Assembly (NCBI GenBank): GCA_963701205.1
Contig: OY969575.1
Location: forward strand, 1,364,001 to 1,428,000
Source: JALZKA01 sp963701205
GTDB taxonomy: Bacteria > Actinomycetota > Thermoleophilia > Solirubrobacterales > 70-9
Direction of reading: 5' to 3'
Length of the DNA stretch: 64,000 nt
Numbering within the stretch: the stretch's first letter is position 1; every line of letters begins with the position of its first letter. The position numbers and the translations under genes are program-made. Shown here one piece after another: positions 8,134 to 17,547 of the stretch. Below the pieces are notes generated by a model. That model was given only the letters and a program-made list of their open reading frames with translations, had not been told where the DNA came from and made no database searches.

Positions 8134-9660
8134 CTACTCGCGAGCGGTCAGCAAGTAGAGCGGCAGGGCGGAAACGGCAAGCAGGACCAACGCGGGAAGC
8201 GCGCCGCGCTCGAAGAACCCGGCGCTTGTGGCCTGCCAGATCTCCGTGGCCAGGGTCTCAAAACCGATCGGCGCCAGGATCAGCGTTGCCGGAAGCTCCT
8301 TGATCGCGGTCAGAAAGACGAGCGCGGCCCCCGCCAAGACGCCGCTTGCCATCAGCGGGGCGGTGATCGTGCGCAGGACCTGAAGCGGCGTGCGGCCAAG
8401 GCCGCGAGCGGCGTCCTCGACTCGGGGCGAGACCTGCAGGAGAGCGGCGCGGATGACCCCGACCGCAAGTGGCAAAAACAACACGCAGAACGCGAAGACA
8501 AGCATTGCCAGTGACTGGTAGAGCCCGACCACCACCCGTGTGCCGAAGAAGACGAGGGCCAGCGCGACGACGATCCCGGGGAGCGCGTGGCCGGTATAGG
8601 TGAGCCGCTCGACCACGGAAGCGAAACGGCCTCGATGGCGGACCGCCAGGACGGCGATCGGGATCGCGCAGAGAGCCGAGATCAGCGCCGCAAGACCGGA
8701 AACCAAGAGCGAGTTGCCGGCGGCCGCGCCGATCTCGGCCCAGTCCACCGATCCGGCCACGCTCTGGAGCGACCAATAGACGAGCACGGCGACGGGTATC
8801 GCCAGGGCAAAGGTGGCGATCAGCCCGCAGAAGCCAAGCGCGGGCAATCGCCAGCGCCCAAGCTCGACGGTTCGGGCTGGGCGTGCCGACCCTGGGGCGC
8901 TGCGGTAGAGGGCTCGTGGCGTCCTGGTGCGTGACTCGAGCCACAAAAGGACGAGCATCAGCAGGACCAGCAGCGTTGCCAGCGACGCGGCTCCAATGCG
9001 GTCGAAGCTGGCGCGATAGAGGGTGAAGATCGATGTGGTGAACGAGTCGAAGCGCATGATCGAGACCGCCCCGAAATCGCTCAGGGCGTACAGGGCGACC
9101 AGGAGCGAGCCGGCGCCGACCGCCGGGATCAGTTGCGGCCAGATGACGGTTCGAAACACCTCGGTCGGGCTCCTGCCCATCCCAAGCGCCGCCTCCTCGA
9201 GCTGCGGATCGAGCCGCTTCAGCGAGGCCCGCACCGGGAGCAGGACGAACGGATACGTGAACAGCGTCAGCACGATCCAGGCGCCGGCGAATCCGGTGAT
9301 CGAAGGCAGACTGCCAACGCCCAGTCCATCGAACAGGTCCTGGGCCAGGCCGTGGGGCCCGAGAGCTGAGAGAAAGGCGTAGGCCCCGATGTAGCTCGGG
9401 ATGACGAGCGGGAGCGCTGCGATCACAGTGAACGTGCGACGGGCTGGGAGGTCGGTGCGTACGGTGAGCCAGGCGAGCGGCACCGCGATCGCAGCGGCGG
9501 CGACGGTTACGGCTGCGGTGAGCCCGGCGCTTCGGGCGACGAGCTCCAGGGTCCGTGAGCGCAGGATCGTTTCCAGCGCATCGCCGCCGTCGCCGCCAAC
9601 GACAATCGCGAGGTACGCAAGCGGCAGGGTCGCGGCGAGGGCGATCAGGCCCCCGGCCAC
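8134..9660 (-). CDS. fbpB: Two-domain ABC transporter permease (iron type)
   Basis: 508 residues forming two fused BPD_transp_1 permease domains, each with an EAA-type loop (EEAALGMGRSPTEVFRTVIW and EDAARGLGRTPLQVLRTI), about twelve membrane helices in all. This fused architecture is typical of FbpB/SfuB ferric-iron permeases. The likely start is GTG at 9660, 23 bases after the substrate-binding protein's stop, so fbpA-fbpB-fbpC form one operon. Confidence 0.85.
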   Translation of the reverse strand: MAGGLIALAATLPLAYLAIVVGGDGGDALETILRSRTLELVARSAGLTAAVTVAAAAIAVPLAWLTVRTDLPARRTFTVIAALPLVIPSYIGAYAFLSALGPHGLAQDLFDGLGVGSLPSITGFAGAWIVLTLFTYPFVLLPVRASLKRLDPQLEEAALGMGRSPTEVFRTVIWPQLIPAVGAGSLLVALYALSDFGAVSIMRFDSFTTSIFTLYRASFDRIGAASLATLLVLLMLVLLWLESRTRTPRALYRSAPGSARPARTVELGRWRLPALGFCGLIATFALAIPVAVLVYWSLQSVAGSVDWAEIGAAAGNSLLVSGLAALISALCAIPIAVLAVRHRGRFASVVERLTYTGHALPGIVVALALVFFGTRVVVGLYQSLAMLVFAFCVLFLPLAVGVIRAALLQVSPRVEDAARGLGRTPLQVLRTITAPLMASGVLAGAALVFLTAIKELPATLILAPIGFETLATEIWQATSAGFFERGALPALVLLAVSALPLYLLTARE

Positions 9661-9683
9661 AACCAGGTATGCGGGAGGCCTGG

Positions 9684-10724
9684 CTATAGCGCTCCCGCGT
9701 CCTCGATCAACCGCAATGTGGCTGCCAAATCCGCGAGGTCGGCGAGGTTCACGTCGGGATGCTCGATCTCGGCCAACGGGACCAGAGCGGGGTCGGGCGC
9801 GACCCCTTCGATCAGCGGGTACTCCTTGATCGTGTCCGCGAAATAGCGCTGTTCGGCCGGCGAGAGCACGAACTCAACCAACTGCTTACTCGCCCCAACC
9901 TGGTCCGTTCCGGCGAGGATCCCGGCCCCCGCGACGTTGATCAGCGAGCCGATATCGCCGTCGGGCGGGAAGTAGAGCGAGACCGGGTAGTCGTCGCCCT
10001 CCGCTTCGATTGCCTCCGCGACGTAGTAGTGGTTGATCAGGCCCGCCTCGATCTCGCCCGCAGCGATCGCATCCCGCACCGCGATGTTGTCCGGATACGA
10101 GACGGTCTGGTTGGCGGCCATGCCCTCAAGCCACTCCCGCGCGGCTTCCTCTCCCTTGATCACGCGCATGGCCGTGACAAACGCTTGAAACGAGCCGTTT
10201 GTCGGAGCCCAGCCGATCCGCCCCTTCCACTGGGGGTCGGTGAAGTCCATGACCGATGCGGGCAGGTCAGCCTCGTCCAGCAGGCGCGAGTCGTAGGCGA
10301 CCGTTCGTGCCCTGCCGGTCGTTCCTACCCAATTGCCGTCGGCGGACCGAAACCGGCGGTCAACGAGCCCAAGCACGTGCGGGTCGAGGCGCCCCAGCAG
10401 GTTCTCATCCTCGAGCGCGCCAAGCGCCCCGGCGTCCTGGCTCAGAAAGACGTCGGCCGGGGAGTTCTCGCCCTCCTCGAGAATCGTGGAGGCCAGCTCG
10501 GCGGTGTCGCCGTAGCGGACCTCCGTCTCGATTCCCGTCTTCGCCTCGAACCTGTCAAGGACCGGTCCCATGAAGTCTTCTGCCCGCCCCGAATACACCG
10601 TGAGCTTCGCGTTGCCGTCATCCCCACAGGCTGCCAGCGCGCCTCCGAGGCCGCCAACGGCCAGCGACGTCACGGTCACGATGGCCAGGGTGCGCCCAGC
10701 CTTGATGCGGTTGTGATTCATCAT
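9684..10724 (-). CDS. fbpA: Iron ABC transporter substrate-binding lipoprotein
   Basis: 346-residue periplasmic-type binding protein. A hydrophobic leader ends in GALAAC, a lipobox that would lipid-anchor it outside the membrane. The body (KLTVYSGRAEDFMGPVLDRF, then the SQDAGALG and NHYYVAEA segments) matches FbpA/FutA-type ferric-binding proteins; tandem tyrosines as in NHYY are used for iron in that family. AGGAGG lies directly upstream of two tandem ATG codons (10724 and 10721). First gene of the operon, 13 bases from an iron-box-like palindrome. Confidence 0.87.
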   Translation of the reverse strand: MMNHNRIKAGRTLAIVTVTSLAVGGLGGALAACGDDGNAKLTVYSGRAEDFMGPVLDRFEAKTGIETEVRYGDTAELASTILEEGENSPADVFLSQDAGALGALEDENLLGRLDPHVLGLVDRRFRSADGNWVGTTGRARTVAYDSRLLDEADLPASVMDFTDPQWKGRIGWAPTNGSFQAFVTAMRVIKGEEAAREWLEGMAANQTVSYPDNIAVRDAIAAGEIEAGLINHYYVAEAIEAEGDDYPVSLYFPPDGDIGSLINVAGAGILAGTDQVGASKQLVEFVLSPAEQRYFADTIKEYPLIEGVAPDPALVPLAEIEHPDVNLADLADLAATLRLIEDAGAL

Positions 10725-10737
10725 CCTCCTCGATGAA

Positions 10738-10756
10738 TTAGGTATCCCTAACTTGA
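10738..10756 (-). promoter_or_regulatory. DtxR/IdeR-like iron box
   Basis: The + strand reads TTAGGTATCCCTAACTTGA. TTAGG and CCTAA form an inverted repeat around TATC. It matches the published DtxR/IdeR consensus TWAGGTTAGSCTAACCTWA at 14 of 19 positions by eye. It lies 13 bases before the fbpA start, where a bound repressor would block expression when iron is sufficient. No dtxR/ideR gene is in this window. Confidence 0.6.
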
Positions 10757-10811
10757 GCGCCAAGCCTAGCGATTTCAAGTGGCGGGGACGGCTCGATCTA
10801 GAATCGACAGC

Positions 10812-11655
10812 GTGCGGGTGCTGGTGACCAACGACGACGGGATCGAGGCGCAGGGACTTCCAAAGCCTGCGCCTGGCGCTACGCGAGCTCGACGACGTGA
10901 TCATCGACGTCGTCGCGCCCGACTCGAACCGCTCCGCCACGGCGCGCAGCATCACAACGCGCTCGCCGCTCTGGGTCGAGGAGATCGAGTTCGCGGACGG
11001 CGAGCGCGGATTTGCGACGGAGGGGACGCCGGTTGACTGCGTGCGCTTCGCGGATCTGGGGCTCCTCGGCGCGCGTCCTGACCTGATTGTTTCCGGGATC
11101 AATCACGGCGCGAACCTTGGCGACGATGTCACCTACTCCGGGACCGTGGCGGCAGCGTTCGAGGGGATCGTGCTCGGCATCCCCGCGATCGCGATCTCGC
11201 AGCAATCAGCGGCACGAGAGATGGGTTTTCGCTTCGGTCGATCGTTTGACTTTGCCGTCGCCGCGGCGCTTGCTGCTGAACTGGTCGAGCTGATTCGCGC
11301 GACGCCGCTGCCCCAGGGGACGATTCTCAACGTCAATTGCCCCGCGGGAACGCCCGACGGCATCGAGGTCACCCGCCTCGGAAAGCGCCTCTACGACGAT
11401 GAGCTGAAGCTCGTCGAGGAGGGGCCCGACGGACGTCGCCGCTACGAGATCTATGGATTTGAGCCTTCGTTCGAGGACGAGCCGGGGACCGACCTGGCGG
11501 CGGTGGCCCGTGGCCGGGTTGCCCTGACCCCCATTCACTTTGACCTGACGCACCATGAGGGGCTCGACGGGGTGGGGGCCTGGGACATGGAGGGAATGTT
11601 CGCCCGAGCCGCCGCCAAGGGGTCGGCTGGGGGCAAGCCGAGCGGCCGGCGATGA
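10812..11655 (+). pseudogene. surE: 5'-nucleotidase SurE, interrupted by one frameshift
   Basis: SurE is a metal-dependent 5'/3'-nucleotidase. The GTG at 10812 begins VRVLVTNDDGIEAQGL, with the catalytic DD pair. The frame then breaks near 10857-10860: removing one base restores QSLRLALRELDDVIIDVVAP and the rest, including GINHGANLGDDVTYSGTVAAA. So one extra base separates two otherwise perfect halves. TAGAAT at 10799-10804 lies 7 bases before the start, suggesting a leaderless mRNA. The stop overlaps the ligA ATG by four bases. Given the indels in ligA next door, a sequence error is more likely than true loss. Confidence 0.8.
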
Positions 11656-13677
11656 CGGCGGACTCCGCCAAGGCAAAACGCGCGGCCGAGCTGCGCGCGC
11701 AGATCGAGCATCACAACCGCCGCTACTACGCCGAGGACGCCCCGGAGATCGGCGACGACGCCTACGACGAACTGCTGAACGAGCTGCGCGCGCTCGAGGC
11801 CGCTGCATCCGGCGCTGCGGAGCGCAGATTCACCCGACGCAGCGCGTCGGTGCCGCCCCGCTTGAGAAATTCGCGCAGGTCGAGCACCCGGAGCGGATGC
11901 TCTCGCTCGGCAACGCGCGCAACGAGGAGGAGCTTCGAGGCTGGGAGAACGCGGATCGCCAATCTGCTGCGCCGGATGGAGATCCGGGCTGAGCGGATCT
12001 CGTACGTGACCGAACCCAAGATCGACGGCCTTGCCATCTCGCTGATTTACGAGACCGGAGAGCTGGTTCGCGCTGCGACTCGTGGCGACGGCACGTATCG
12101 GCGAGGAGGTGACCCACAACGTGCAGGACGATCGCCGATATTCCCAAGCGACGTTTGCCGACGCTCCCGAGATGGTCGAGGTCAGGGGCGAGATCTACTT
12201 TCCGCGCAGCGGCTTCGCACGCTGAACGAGGAGCGCGATCGCGGATGGCGAGCCGCCTTCGCTAATCCGCGCAACGCCGCCGCAGGGACCATTCGCCAGC
12301 TCGACCCGCGAATCGCCGCCGCGCGACCGCTCGCGATGTGGTGCTACGGCATCGGCACCCGCAGCGGCGTCGATCACGCGACTCATGCGGACGAGATCGA
12401 GTGGCTGCGCGAACGGGGGTTCGCGATCGAGGACGAGATCAAGACCCACGACGGGGTCGAGCCGGTCGTCGATCGCTGCCGCTGGTGGCAGGAGCGGCGC
12501 GAGGGGCTCGACTACGAGATCGACGGGGTTGTCGTCAAGGTCAACGAGCGCGCCCTGTGGCGCGAACTCGGCGTTGTCGGGCGGGAACCGCGCTGGGCGA
12601 TCGCCTGGAAGTTTCCGCCGATGACCGCCACGACCACACTGCGGCGGGTCGTCTGGAACGTCGGTCGGGTCGGCAACATGATTCCGTTCGCGCAACTTGA
12701 GCCCGTCCAGGTGAGCGGCGTGACCGTCAGCCAGGCGACGCTTCACAACGAGGAGGATCTGGCCCGCAAGGACGTCCGCGAGGGCGATCAGGTCGTCATC
12801 ACCCGTGCGGGCGACGTGATTCCGCAGGTGATCTCGCCGTTGATTCAGCATCGCAAGGGCAAACGCCTGCGCAAGGCCCGGCCGCCGAAGCGTTGCCCGG
12901 CCTGTGACACGCCGACGGTGAAGCCTGAGGATTCCGTATTCACGATCTGCCCGAACCGGCGCGGGCTGCCCGGGTCAGAGCTTTCAGCAGCTCAAGCACT
13001 TCGTCGCCGTGATGGATATCGAGGGGCTCGGCGAAAAGCTCGCGCTGCGGTTCCTGGAGGAGGGGCTCGTCGCCGACCAGGCCGGGGTCTACGACCTCAC
13101 CGTCGATCGGCTCTCTGAGCTCGACGGATTCGGCGAGGTCTCCGCGCGGAACTTGATCAGCGCGATTGCCACGTCACTCGAGCAGCCGTTCTCAATCGTC
13201 CTCTTCGCTCTCGGGCTGCCCGGGATCGGCTACGTGACCGCGCAGGCGCTTGCCGAGCACTTTGGGACGATCGATGCCCTGATCCAGGCAGATGCCCAGG
13301 AGATCGAGGCGGTTGGGGGGGTCGGTCCGATCACCGCTGGGCAGATCGCCGAGGAGCTGGCAGAGGAGCCCACAATCGCGCTGATCGCGCGTCTGCGCGA
13401 GCGCGGCTTGCGCTTCGAGCTTGACGAGTCCGAGCGGCGGGTGGCGGGTGGGCCGCTTGACGGCAAGACCTTCGTCTTGACCGGAACCCTGCCGAGCCTG
13501 TCGCGAGCCGACGCCGCTGACCGGATCAAGCGCGCTGGCGGCAAGGTCGTCGGTTCCGTCTCCAAGAAAACCGATTACGTGGTCGCGGGGGATAGTCCCG
13601 GGTCGAAGCTGGCCAAGGCCGAGGGTCTGGGCGTCGAGATCGTTGACGAGGACGGCCTATTGGCCCTGCTCGGCTAG
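11652..13677 (+). pseudogene. ligA: NAD-dependent DNA ligase LigA with about ten indels
   Basis: Seals nicks in replication and repair and is normally essential. The protein is recognisable end to end but hops frames. Apparent single or double base indels lie near 11803, 11835, 11950, 12096, 12126, 12154, 12221, 12242, 12257 and 12963. Conserved parts survive in their own frames: YDELLNELRALE, TQRVGAAPLEKFAQVEHPER, the active-site lysine in TEPKIDGLAIS, GEIYFPRSGFA, FANPRNAAAGTIRQLDPR, the zinc cysteines (CPACDTP ... CPN), HhH repeats and a C-terminal BRCT domain (GKTFVLTGTLPSLSRADAA). Conservation in all frames argues that the indels are very recent or artefactual. Confidence 0.85.
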
Positions 13678-15047
13678 CGGTAACGCGCGATCGCGGCGAC
13701 CATCGTGTCCTGCGCCCGGCGGGCGGACTCGACGTTGGGGCCGTTCATCAGGATCGAGAACACAACGGGGTCGCCGCTCGATTGGCAGTAGCCGGACAGC
13801 GCGCTGACACCATCCAGCGTCCCTGTCTTGGCCTGGCAATGGCCCTCCGCCGCGGTGCCCCGCATTCGGTTGGCAAGGGTGCCGGTCCGTCCGGCTACCG
13901 CCAGCGAGTCGCGAAACGCTCGCGCTCGTTCGCGCTCGCCGCCAGCGAGCCTGACGAGCAGCTTGCCGATCTGGCGCGGGCTCGACTTGTTGCTGCGGGA
14001 CAATCCCGACCCGTTGACCATGCTGACACCGGAGCCCACTTTGCGGGCGAAGCGCTTGGCACGGCTGGCGCCGCCAGCGGTCGTGCCCTGCCGCTGGTTG
14101 CCTGCGGCAAGGCGCTTCAACAGCATCTCGGCGTAGAAATTGTCGGACGGCGTGTTCGTCTCCTGAATCAGGCGCGCAACGGTTGGAGAATCGACTGTCC
14201 CCAGCGGCCTTGTGGCCGCAAGACTCTTTGACGCCCTGCCGATCACGGCTTCGCCTCGCACCTTGACGCCCTCCTTGCGAAGCCGGGCGATCAGCTTCCG
14301 GGCAGCGCGCAGGGCCGGGTCGGAGGCGTATTGGCCGTTTGCGAACCCGGCATCGAACGAGAGGCCTGAGAGCGTGCTCAGGTAGGGCCCGCCCGTGATC
14401 CCCGGCTGGCGGACGCTGCGCGCCCGGTCGAAGATTGTGTCGTCGGCGCGCACGTCGCCCTTGACGCGCCTGATCCCTGCCGACTTTATGGCTCGGGCAA
14501 GCGGGCCGAGCGACGTCAGCGGCACTCCGTTTCGGCGCGCGAAGTCGGGCGTCGCAAGGGCCGGATCGCCGTCGCCGACCAAGACCAAGTCTCCCTTCAG
14601 GGTCCCCTTCTGCGGCCCGCGGCGCTTGCCGGCCTCATAGACCTTCGTTCGCAGGCGGCCGTCGGCCCCGAAGCGGTCAAGGAAGGCCCCTGTGGTGAAG
14701 AGCTTCGTGTTCGACGCAATCAATCTGGGTGTGGTCTTTGCCTTGGCGTAGAGGAGCGCGCGCTGGCCGGAGCCGGTATCGAAGACCCAGGCGCCCTTGG
14801 CGCCGGCTACTGAGCCAAAGGCGCGTTTCAGCTCGGCCTTCAGGCGTCCACGCCCGATTGAGCTGCGGGCGGCCTGCGGGCTGCCGGGGCGGGCTGCGGG
14901 CGTCCAACCGCCATCGTCGATGACGCCAGCCCGCTCGTATTCGGCCGCGGCCGCGGCGGCCGGATTGACCGCAACGATCATCGTGACGCACGCCAGCGCT
15001 ATCGCGCAACCGGTTGTTGCCCCTGCCAGGGTGGCGAGCTTCCTCAC
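13674..15047 (-). CDS. dacB: D-alanyl-D-alanine carboxypeptidase/endopeptidase (PBP4, S13 family)
   Basis: Low-molecular-mass penicillin-binding protein that trims or cleaves peptidoglycan cross-links outside the membrane. The three serine-acylase motifs are present: SNTK (in IASNTKLFTTGAF), SDN (in PSDNFYAEMLLK) and KTG (in CQAKTGTLDGVSALSGY). Between the first two lies the extra domain typical of family S13. The GTG at 15047 gives a signal peptide (VRKLATLAGATTGCAIALAC...) and 457 residues. Its stop overlaps the ligA stop in the palindrome CTAG. Confidence 0.88.
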   Translation of the reverse strand: MRKLATLAGATTGCAIALACVTMIVAVNPAAAAAAEYERAGVIDDGGWTPAARPGSPQAARSSIGRGRLKAELKRAFGSVAGAKGAWVFDTGSGQRALLYAKAKTTPRLIASNTKLFTTGAFLDRFGADGRLRTKVYEAGKRRGPQKGTLKGDLVLVGDGDPALATPDFARRNGVPLTSLGPLARAIKSAGIRRVKGDVRADDTIFDRARSVRQPGITGGPYLSTLSGLSFDAGFANGQYASDPALRAARKLIARLRKEGVKVRGEAVIGRASKSLAATRPLGTVDSPTVARLIQETNTPSDNFYAEMLLKRLAAGNQRQGTTAGGASRAKRFARKVGSGVSMVNGSGLSRSNKSSPRQIGKLLVRLAGGERERARAFRDSLAVAGRTGTLANRMRGTAAEGHCQAKTGTLDGVSALSGYCQSSGDPVVFSILMNGPNVESARRAQDTMVAAIARYR

Positions 15048-15102
15048 GAAATTCAGCGTAACGAAGGCCGGTTGCAGGCAGCAGAACGTGTGTTCCGGTC
15101 CC

Positions 15103-15116
15103 CCTGCGATACTTGC
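15103..15116 (+). promoter_or_regulatory. Putative extended -10 promoter of the patatin gene
   Basis: CCTGCGATACTTGC contains TGCGATACT, an extended -10 element, ending a few bases before the ATG at 15121. This would give a leaderless or nearly leaderless mRNA. The identical 14 bases occur before tRNA-Pro at 24013-24026, supporting a promoter role. No good -35 is visible. Confidence 0.4.
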
Positions 15117-15120
15117 CCCA

Positions 15121-16416
15121 ATGGGCAAGGTCGTTCCCTTTGAGAGTGCAGGCGCCGACTCGGGCAAGGGCCGCCGGGCCCGCCGCGGTGCCTCCAAGAC
15201 CGCGTTGGTCCTCGGCGGCGGCGGCTTCACCGGTGGCGTCTATGAGATCGGTGCCCTGCGCGCCCTCGACCTTTTGGCCGTCAATCACACCGTCAACGAG
15301 TTTGACGTCTATGTCGGAACCAGCGCCGGATCGTTCATTGCCGGCCTGACGGCCAACGGGGTCACCCCCGAGGAGATGATGCGAGTCCTGAACGCGGACC
15401 TGCGCTCGCCGATCCCGGACATTGACCTTTCGATGCTGTTGCGTCCCAACTATCAGGGATTCCTGCGCCAGGGCTTGACACTTCCGTTCAAGCTGGCAGG
15501 GATCGCGCGCGAGTTCATCGAGAACATCGGCGAGTCATCGGTCGTTGATCTTGCGACAGGCCTCGCGGGCCTGTTGCCAGCCGGCGTCTACCGGGGCAGC
15601 GGCATCGAGCACTACATGCGCGAGGTCCTCTCCGACCCGGACCGCACCAACGACTTTCGCCACCTAGGCCCCGAGCTTTACCTGACCGCAACGGATCTGG
15701 ATACGACCGAGCGCGTGGTGTTGGGCGAGGGGGAGTGGGCCGACGTTCCGATCTCTACCGCGGTAGCGGCTTCGGGAGCGTTGCCGCTGATCTATGAACC
15801 CGTCGAAATCAAGGGCCGGGAGTTCATCGACGGCGGCATCCTTTCGACGACCAACGTTGACGTCGCGGTCGAGCGTGGGGCCCGGTTCATCATCGTCATC
15901 AACCCGCTCGTTCCCTACGTGAACGATTTCCAGAAGCGGATCCCGACGATGACGGGCTCGCGCGTTCAGCGTGTCTCCGATATGGGCATGGCGGGAATCG
16001 GCAACCAGGCTTTCCGGATGGTGTCCCACGACAGGCTCCATCGGGCCGTCGAGATCTGGGAGGAGCGCTACCCCGGCGTGGACATCGTTCTGATTGAGCC
16101 CGAGCTTGATGACGCGCTCATGTTCGGGACCTCAATCCTGGACTACAAAGCCCGGCTTGAGATCGCCAAGCACGGGTTCGAGTCGGTCACGCTCAAGCTC
16201 GCGCGCGACTACGACCGCTACAAGGAGATCGCCGGGCGTCACGGGATCGAGATCTCGGCCCGCCGGGTGCGCCACGTGATGGAGCAGGTCGAGCGGGCGG
16301 AGGAGACGCCGGCAGCCTGGCGTCGCGTCCTTGAGCAGACCACCGGCGCGCTGCTTCGCAACCAGCCCAAAGAACCGCCCGCCGACGAGCCACCGGCCTC
16401 GAGCGCGGACGCCTAG
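15121..16416 (+). CDS. Patatin-like phospholipase
   Basis: Predicted lipid acyl hydrolase with a Ser-Asp dyad. The oxyanion loop is LVLGGGGFTGGVYEIG, the nucleophile serine is in VGTSAGSFIAGL (GxSxG), and the aspartate is in EFIDGGIL. 431 residues; the C-terminal 100 are charged and helical with a proline-rich end. The ATG at 15121 is chosen because the longer frame runs back through dacB. Divergent from dacB with 73 bases between them. Substrate unknown. Confidence 0.88.
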   Translation: MGKVVPFESAGADSGKGRRARRGASKTALVLGGGGFTGGVYEIGALRALDLLAVNHTVNEFDVYVGTSAGSFIAGLTANGVTPEEMMRVLNADLRSPIPDIDLSMLLRPNYQGFLRQGLTLPFKLAGIAREFIENIGESSVVDLATGLAGLLPAGVYRGSGIEHYMREVLSDPDRTNDFRHLGPELYLTATDLDTTERVVLGEGEWADVPISTAVAASGALPLIYEPVEIKGREFIDGGILSTTNVDVAVERGARFIIVINPLVPYVNDFQKRIPTMTGSRVQRVSDMGMAGIGNQAFRMVSHDRLHRAVEIWEERYPGVDIVLIEPELDDALMFGTSILDYKARLEIAKHGFESVTLKLARDYDRYKEIAGRHGIEISARRVRHVMEQVERAEETPAAWRRVLEQTTGALLRNQPKEPPADEPPASSADA

Positions 16417-16458
16417 GGGCCCTGGAAAAGCGCTGACCTTCCGGGTCGGCGGCGGACT

Positions 16459-16482
16459 CGGCCGATAAGCCGTCGGCCGTTT
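16459..16482 (+). terminator. Probable terminator after the patatin gene
   Basis: CGGCCGA and TCGGCCG pair as a 7-bp stem around TAAGCCG, followed by TTT. It lies 43 bases after the patatin stop. The rest of 16417-16593 holds no recognisable gene. Confidence 0.5.
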
Positions 16483-16593
16483 GATGGGGTACGTGCATGG
16501 GGACTAGACTCGACCTAGACATCCTGCTCCTAGGCCTTCGCACCTCCGCCTTCCTGAGCAGCCCTCGAGGACGGTGCGTGACTGAAGGCGAAT

Positions 16594-16971
16594 ATGACTG
16601 GGAACCAGGCGGATCACCCGAACGGTCTCAACCGAGAAATTTCATCGGGAATGGTGAGGCTCTACAAGGACTATCTCGGTCGCGGCCCAAGGCGCATTCG
16701 AACGACGATCGCGGATGACCTGGTTGTATGCACTGTTGAGGACAGCCTTACCAAGGCGGAGCTCAAGCTCACCGAGGCGGAGCGAGCTGAGTTGGTTCGT
16801 CAGTTCCGGCGCGCTTTCCAGGGCGCCATGTCGAAAGATTGCATGGCGATGGTCGAGGGATTGACCGATCGCAAGGTGCGGGCGTTCCTGAGCGACCACG
16901 ATCCGCGCAACGATGTGGCGGTTGAAGTCTTCGTGATGGAGTCCGCGGCGCCGGATGTCGAGTCTGGCTGA
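16594..16971 (+). CDS. DUF2294 / MpsC-domain protein
   Basis: 125 residues. The stretch MVRLYKDYLGRGPRRIRTTI, then DDLVVCTVEDSLTKAE and the end (MVEGLTDRKVRAFLSDHDPR...DVAVEVFVME) match the DUF2294 family, renamed for MpsC, part of a proposed Na+-translocating membrane-potential system. Function in actinobacteria is not established. There is no membrane segment. The ATG follows GAAGG by a short spacer. It opens an island of small genes around a SigB-like sigma factor, consistent with a general stress role. Confidence 0.7.
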   Translation: MTGNQADHPNGLNREISSGMVRLYKDYLGRGPRRIRTTIADDLVVCTVEDSLTKAELKLTEAERAELVRQFRRAFQGAMSKDCMAMVEGLTDRKVRAFLSDHDPRNDVAVEVFVMESAAPDVESG

Positions 16972-17000
16972 TCGGCAAAGCCTCGTTGCGATCGCTCCCC

Positions 17001-17025
17001 GTTTCAGGACGGAAATCGGGGGTAC
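17001..17025 (+). promoter_or_regulatory. SigB-type promoter GTTT-N15-GGGTAC
   Basis: GTTT at 17001-17004 and GGGTAC at 17020-17025 are separated by 15 bases, fitting the actinobacterial SigB/SigF/SigG-type consensus (GTTT ... GGGTAY). The 43-residue membrane peptide starts nine bases after the -10, so the mRNA would be leaderless. Confidence 0.6.
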
Positions 17026-17034
17026 ATTCGAAGT

Positions 17035-17166
17035 ATGGAACTAGGACTACTGCTAATTGTGATCGGAATCGCGTTGGCGATCCTTGTGCATTACGGCATA
17101 GGGATCGCGTGCATCCTGATCGGGCTTGTCTTCCTGATCTGGCCCCGCGTCTCGCCGCGCAGATGA
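17035..17166 (+). CDS. 43-residue hydrophobic membrane peptide
   Basis: MELGLLLIVIGIALAILVHY begins the peptide, which continues as a second hydrophobic stretch and ends RVSPRR. It would span the membrane once or as a tight hairpin. I recall similar short hydrophobic proteins in actinobacteria but cannot name a family. The start is fixed by the close SigB-type promoter upstream. The positive C-terminus should remain cytoplasmic. Confidence 0.6.
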   Translation: MELGLLLIVIGIALAILVHYGIGIACILIGLVFLIWPRVSPRR

Positions 17167-17302
17167 CCAATATCAAACGCGCCGCTTTCGCAGGCGCGAA
17201 GGTTGACGAAAGCGTGTGGCGCGAGGATCAGCGGGATGCATTAACGGCCGGCTGATTCCGCGGCACCGAGGCCACGCTTTACACGCGTGGTCGCCATGGC
17301 AA

Positions 17303-17335
17303 GGGGCCCGCTACTCGGTCTCGAGGGCGGGCCCC
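17303..17335 (+). terminator. Hairpin terminator upstream of the sigma gene
   Basis: GGGGCCCGC and GCGGGCCCC form a perfect 9-bp stem around a 15-base loop, followed by GTGCGTTATT. It would insulate the sigma gene from upstream transcription. The U-run is weak, as is common in GC-rich actinobacteria. Confidence 0.6.
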
Positions 17336-17373
17336 GTGCGTTATTGACTCCCCCTTGGGATCCGAACGAGAAT

Positions 17374-17398
17374 GTTTCGCTTCAGTCCAATCGGGTAT
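17374..17398 (+). promoter_or_regulatory. SigB-type promoter GTTT-N15-GGGTAT of the sigma gene
   Basis: GTTT (17374-17377), 15 bases, then GGGTAT (17393-17398), a perfect match to the actinobacterial SigB-family consensus. It precedes the gene for a SigB-family sigma factor, so the gene is probably autoregulated. The leader to the ATG is about 150 bases. Confidence 0.7.
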
Positions 17399-17547
17399 AA
17401 GTAGGGCTAGGTCGGAGCGTCCCATCGGTTGAGGCCCGCCGACTCATATTCATTACGACCCGCATGGTGCCGCCTAGGGGCTCGAGTTCGCTCCAGCTAC
17501 TACGGACCGGCCGGGAGGTTCCCCCAACAGACTGGAGGCATCACCCC

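Larger units (their letters stand above)
17167..17547. other. 381-base gene-free region before the sigma gene
   Basis: No coding sequence is supported here. It holds two short hairpins (CGCGCC/GGCGCG near 17180-17200; CCACGC/GCGTGG near 17270-17290), the strong terminator at 17303-17335, the SigB-type promoter at 17374-17398 and about 150 bases of leader before the sigma-factor ATG. GGAGG lies ten bases before that ATG. Confidence 0.6.

Noticed and set aside
16480..16492. GGGTAC at 16487 as a SigB-type promoter before the MpsC gene
   Set aside because: No GTTT lies 14-16 bases upstream; the only GTTT is four bases away.
17168..17300. Possible CRISPR or attachment site in the hairpin-rich stretch before the sigma gene
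   Set aside because: The hairpins are short and different, with no repeat-spacer periodicity.
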